This document shows positions 60,580 through 64,000 of a stretch of DNA of 64,000 bases, piece after piece; position 1 is the first letter of the stretch, and every line of letters starts with the position of its first letter. The translations under genes were made by a program, and so were the position numbers. Below the pieces are notes generated by a model. It was given only the letters and a program-made list of their open reading frames with translations. It ran no database searches and was not told where the DNA came from. The DNA lies in contig NC_068347.1 of assembly GCF_014633365.1 (NCBI RefSeq), forward strand, positions 18,994,433-19,058,432. The letters are read 5' to 3'. This DNA comes from Diospyros lotus. Its lineage: Eukaryota; Streptophyta; Magnoliopsida; Ericales; Ebenaceae.

Positions 60580-60835
60580 TCCCGACATTAGGTTTCGAAA
60601 CATGACTAACATGTTTCAAAACATACCTCTCTGGAAAACGGGTTTCGAAACATGGATCAAGTATGTTTCGAAATAACACTCTCTGGAAAACAGATTTCGA
60701 AACATGGATCAAGTATGTTTCGAAATAACACTCTCTGGAAATTGTGTTTCGAAAAGGGATAGCATGGAGTTTCAAAACACGATTTACTCGATACAGCACA
60801 TGTTTCGAAACATAGAAGAGATGTTTCCAAACTTC
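60580..60835 (-). repeat. TTTCGAAA motif cluster between pol and the env-like ORF
   Basis: About nine GTTTCGAAACATG-type motifs occur within 250 bp, outside the LTR. They include a near-perfect duplication of about 56 bp (GAAACATGGATCAAGTATG, two copies at about 60650 and 60705). They resemble the LTR motif clusters of the same element. Confidence 0.88.
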
Positions 60836-60876
60836 CTTAAGCAGAAACACTTGAAAAAAAATTCGATAAACTAAAT

Positions 60877-63800
60877 CTAGAACTTGATTTCTAGCAAGTT
60901 AAGGCACGATCTAAAGTGTTCAAACTTTTTGTTATCCAATGGTTTAGTGAAGATATCAGCGACTTGATTATTTGTGTCTACGAATTCCAATGTAATATCC
61001 TTTTTTTGAACATGATCCCTTAATAAATGATGTTTGATTTCAATATGCTTGGTTCTTGCATGGAATACCGAATTTTTGGATAAAGCTATTGTAGTAGTGT
61101 TATCACACTTGATTGGTATTTTTTCTAAGAAGATGTCGTAATCTTCTAGTTGATGCTTAATCCAAAGGACTTGTGTGCAACATAGGCTAGCTGCTACATA
61201 TTCAGCTTCAGTTGATGATAGGGCAACGGTATTTTGTTTCTTGCTACCCCAAGACACTAAAGAGTTTCCTAGAAAGTGGCATATTCCACTTGTACTCTTT
61301 CTATCAATCTTACATCCTCCATAGTCGGCATCAGTATAAGCATTTAACTTGAAATCTTTTGATTTTGCATAGAATAGACCTAGGTTTTCAGAGCCTTTGA
61401 TATATCTCAAAATTCTTTTAGTGGCTTTCAAGTGAGATTCCTTTGAATCGGCTTGGTATCTAGCACATATACCAACACTAAATACAATATCAGGCCTAGA
61501 AGCCATTAAATATAGCAAAGAGCCAATGATTCCTCTATATAGCTTTTGATCCACTTCTTTTCCTTTCTCATCTTTATCAATGACACTAGATGCACTCATA
61601 GGGGTTGATATGGGTTTACAATCTTTCATACCAAATTTTGCTAGAATTTCTTTTACATACTTAGCTTGGCTTAAATAAGTTCCTTGAGGTGTTTGCCTAA
61701 TTTGAAGACCTAGGAAGTATGTTAATTCTTCTATCATGCTCATTTCAAATTCATTTTGCATTATCGAGGCAAACTCTTCACATAACTTAAGATTTGAGGA
61801 TCCAAAAATAATATCATCTACATAAATTTGGGCAAGCAACATATCATTTCTTTTCTCTTTAATGAAAAGTGTTGTATCAACCTTACCTCTTTGAAATTCA
61901 TTTTCAGTAAGAAACTTACTTAGCCTTTCATACCAAGCTCTAGGAGCTTGTTTTAAACCGTATAGGGCTTTAGTAAGCTTATATACATGATTTGGATATT
62001 TAGGATCTTCAAAACCAGGTGGTTGTTTTACAAACACTTGCTCCGAAATGAGACCATTTAAGAATGCACTTTTAACATCCATTTGATATAAAGTGAAGTT
62101 CTTGTAGCATGAGAAAGATAACAGGATTCTTATAGCTTCCAATCTTGCTACCGGAGCATAGGTTTCATCATAATCTATGCCTTCTTCTTGACTATAACCT
62201 TGAGCAACTAATCTAGCTTTATTTCTAATGATATTCCCACTTTCGTCAAGCTTGTTTCTAAATACCCATTTTGTTCCAATGATAGGATGATCTGGAGGTT
62301 CAGGTACAAGACACCAAACTTCATTCTTTTCGAATTGGTCTAGCTCATCTTGCATAGCTTTAACCCATTCATCATCATTTAAAGCTTCTTGAACATTTTT
62401 GGGTTCTATTTGAGAGATTAGAACTAGATCTGTGTTTAATCTAAGGGAAGATCTAGTCGATACTCCTTTACTAGGATCTCCTAGAATTTCATTTTCTTTA
62501 ACATAGTTTCTTTCTCTTGGAAATGAAACTTCTTTTTGAATATTAGAAGCTTGGATAATAGAATGATCTTCTTTTTCATTATTTTGAATCTGATTTACTT
62601 TATTTGAAATGACTTCTAGATCATCATCATTATTGACTAGTTTTGGATTTTCATCAAACACAATATGAATTGATTCTTCTACGACTAGTGTTCTTTTGTT
62701 AAAAAATCGATAAGCTTTGCTTTGAGCTGAATATCCTATGAATATGCCTTCATCGCTTTTAGCATCAAATTTCCCTAGTTGATCTTTTCCATTGTTTAGA
62801 ATGAAACACTTGCACCCGAAAGGATGAAAATATGAAATATTGGGTTTATTGTGTTTGAAAAGTTCATATGGGGTTCTTTTGATGGTAAGTCTTATTGATA
62901 CTCTATTTAGAACATAGCAGGCTATATTTACAGCTCCAGCCCAAAAATATTTTGGCAAGCTACTTTCTAGCAACATTGTTCTAGACATTTCTATAAGAGA
63001 TCTATTCTTTCTTTCAACGACACCATTTTGTTGAGGAGTTCTAGAGACCGAGAAGTTATGATGAATTCCATTTTCTTCACAAAAGGATTGAAATTCTTGA
63101 TTTTCAAATTCTCCACCATGATCACTCCTTATTTGTTTTATCTTTAATTCTTGTTCGTTTTGAATTCTTTTGCATAATCTAGAGAATGTTTTAAAAGCAT
63201 CACTTTTATTTCCTAAAAATAACACCCATATAAACCTTGAGAAATCATCAACTATAACTAAGGTATAGGATTTTTCTCCTAAACTTTGAGTTCTCATAGG
63301 ACCAAACAGATCTAGGTGAAGCAATTCTAAAGGTCTAGCTGTGCTAACTGATTTTATAGGTTTAAATGAGGCTCTAGTTTGTTTTCCTTTCATACACATA
63401 TCACATACATGATCCTTTTTAAAGTTGATGTTGGGTAAGCCTCTAACTAGTCGTTTTCTAGCTAATTTGTCAATTAAGCTTATACTTGCATGTCCTAGTT
63501 TCTTATGCCATAACCAAGTTAAGTTTGAATTTGATGCAATAAGACAATTTTCATGTTTTAGCACAACATCATCAAGCCAAATAACATATACATTACCATG
63601 TTTATTTTCGAAAAAAATAAGTTCATTTGATTTCATATTATAGACTTTGCATTTGCTTGATTTAAAAGTGACTCTATGTCCTTTATCACATAATTGGCTT
63701 ATACTCAGCAAGTTGTGTTTTAAACCTTCAACTAGGCATACATTTTCAATTTTTGTTTTACATAAACCAACTGTGCCATAGCCAAGAATTTTACCTTTAG

Positions 63801-64000
63801 AGTTGTCTCCATAGACAACATTACCTCATTCTTTATAGGTGAGAGAGACGAATTGATCCTTGTCTCTCGTCATGTGCTTGGTACATCCACTATCAAGATA
63901 CCACTTCTTCTTTCCTTCTTTGGATGCCAAGCTTACCTACAAGAATCATATCATATTAGTACTTTTGGTACCCAAGTCCTTTTGGGTCCATCAAAGTTAG
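60877..64000 (-). pseudogene. Sirevirus pol (partial at the window edge), three premature stops
   Basis: A 944-codon frame (63711-60877) follows a protease region near the right edge (KKWYLDSGCTKHMTRDKDQF, catalytic DSG). Integrase has [48 protein letters not shown] and [17 protein letters not shown] has [12 protein letters not shown] and [12 protein letters not shown]. RNase H has [10 protein letters not shown] and [13 protein letters not shown], and the C-terminus ends [13 protein letters not shown]. In-frame stops at 63826-63828 (between protease motif and integrase), 63937-63939 and 63946-63948 interrupt it, so this copy should not make active Pol. The product would normally process, copy and integrate the element. 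Low lesion density downstream suggests inactivation was recent. Confidence 0.92.

Larger units (their letters stand above)
57081..64000 (-). mobile_element. Sirevirus (Ty1/copia) with env-like ORF, 3' part, minus orientation
   Basis: From right to left: pol (from the window edge to 60877), a motif-rich spacer, an env-like ORF (60436-59192), purine tracts and a 3' LTR (58742-57081). Gag, primer-binding site and 5' LTR lie beyond position 64000. Pol similarity, long LTR, env-like ORF after pol and more than one purine tract are the recognised hallmarks of the Sirevirus/SIRE1-Maximus lineage. The pentamer GAAAG (57076-57080) should be one copy of its target duplication. Confidence 0.92.

Noticed and set aside
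1..64000. CRISPR arrays, operons, tRNA or rRNA genes
   Set aside because: None seen. The short repeated motifs are degenerate and irregularly spaced inside plant LTRs, not CRISPR repeats, and the only tRNA-like signals are retrotransposon primer-binding sites and a SINE B box.

Overview
This window is nuclear DNA of a flowering plant, most likely a eudicot. The evidence is AT-rich intergenic sequence, split genes with GT-AG introns, primer-binding sites matching plant initiator-methionine tRNA, and a dense, nested population of Ty1/copia and Ty3/gypsy LTR retrotransposons with MITE-like DNA elements and a SINE. There is nothing bacterial or organellar: no operons, rRNA, tRNA or CRISPR.

Two host genes can be supported. 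(1) 27054-30127 (+) is a six-exon gene for a 251-residue, probably plastid-targeted membrane protein with two CxxC motifs. (2) 32614-48010 (-) is a small gene for an Arg-rich presequence plus one membrane segment, likely a mitochondrial inner-membrane protein and possibly a complex I accessory subunit. Its first recognised intron is about 12.7 kb because it holds a gypsy element (35827-47271) with another gypsy element inserted in its LTR (35891-41408) and a solo LTR in its interior (46302-46688). A SINE (33403-33582) lies in a later intron.

Layout. 1-1.7 kb: AT-rich spacer. 2-4.3 kb: decayed hAT-type (TTF/MYM zinc finger) transposase, minus strand. 6567-9236: long solo LTR. 9.26-17.17 kb: a Sirevirus-like LTR split by a decayed copia element (9574-16174), which contains a solo LTR and a piece of a LOB-domain (LBD) transcription factor gene. 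17.35-25.8 kb: a second Sirevirus-like LTR split by a young, nearly intact copia element (18177-25371) and bounded by a 577-bp hAT-like MITE. 27-48 kb: the genic part. 48.9-54.1 kb: a third Sirevirus-like LTR split by a 2.5-kb solo LTR and a 1-kb PIF/Harbinger-like element. 54.5-56.1 kb: an LTR-like segment built of 32-bp repeats. 57.1-64 kb: the 3' two-thirds of a minus-strand Sirevirus with LTR, an uninterrupted env-like ORF and a pol with premature stops, running off the right edge.

The window reads as layers of transposition. Six insertions have recognisable 5-bp target duplications and two DNA elements have 3- or 8-bp ones, so the order of events can largely be read from nesting. The most unusual signal is that the Sirevirus-like LTRs carry clusters of short palindromes sharing the core TCGA, with a different outer base in each LTR. 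I see no convincing new enzymatic system; the novelty lies in repeat architecture, gene capture and TE-laden introns.
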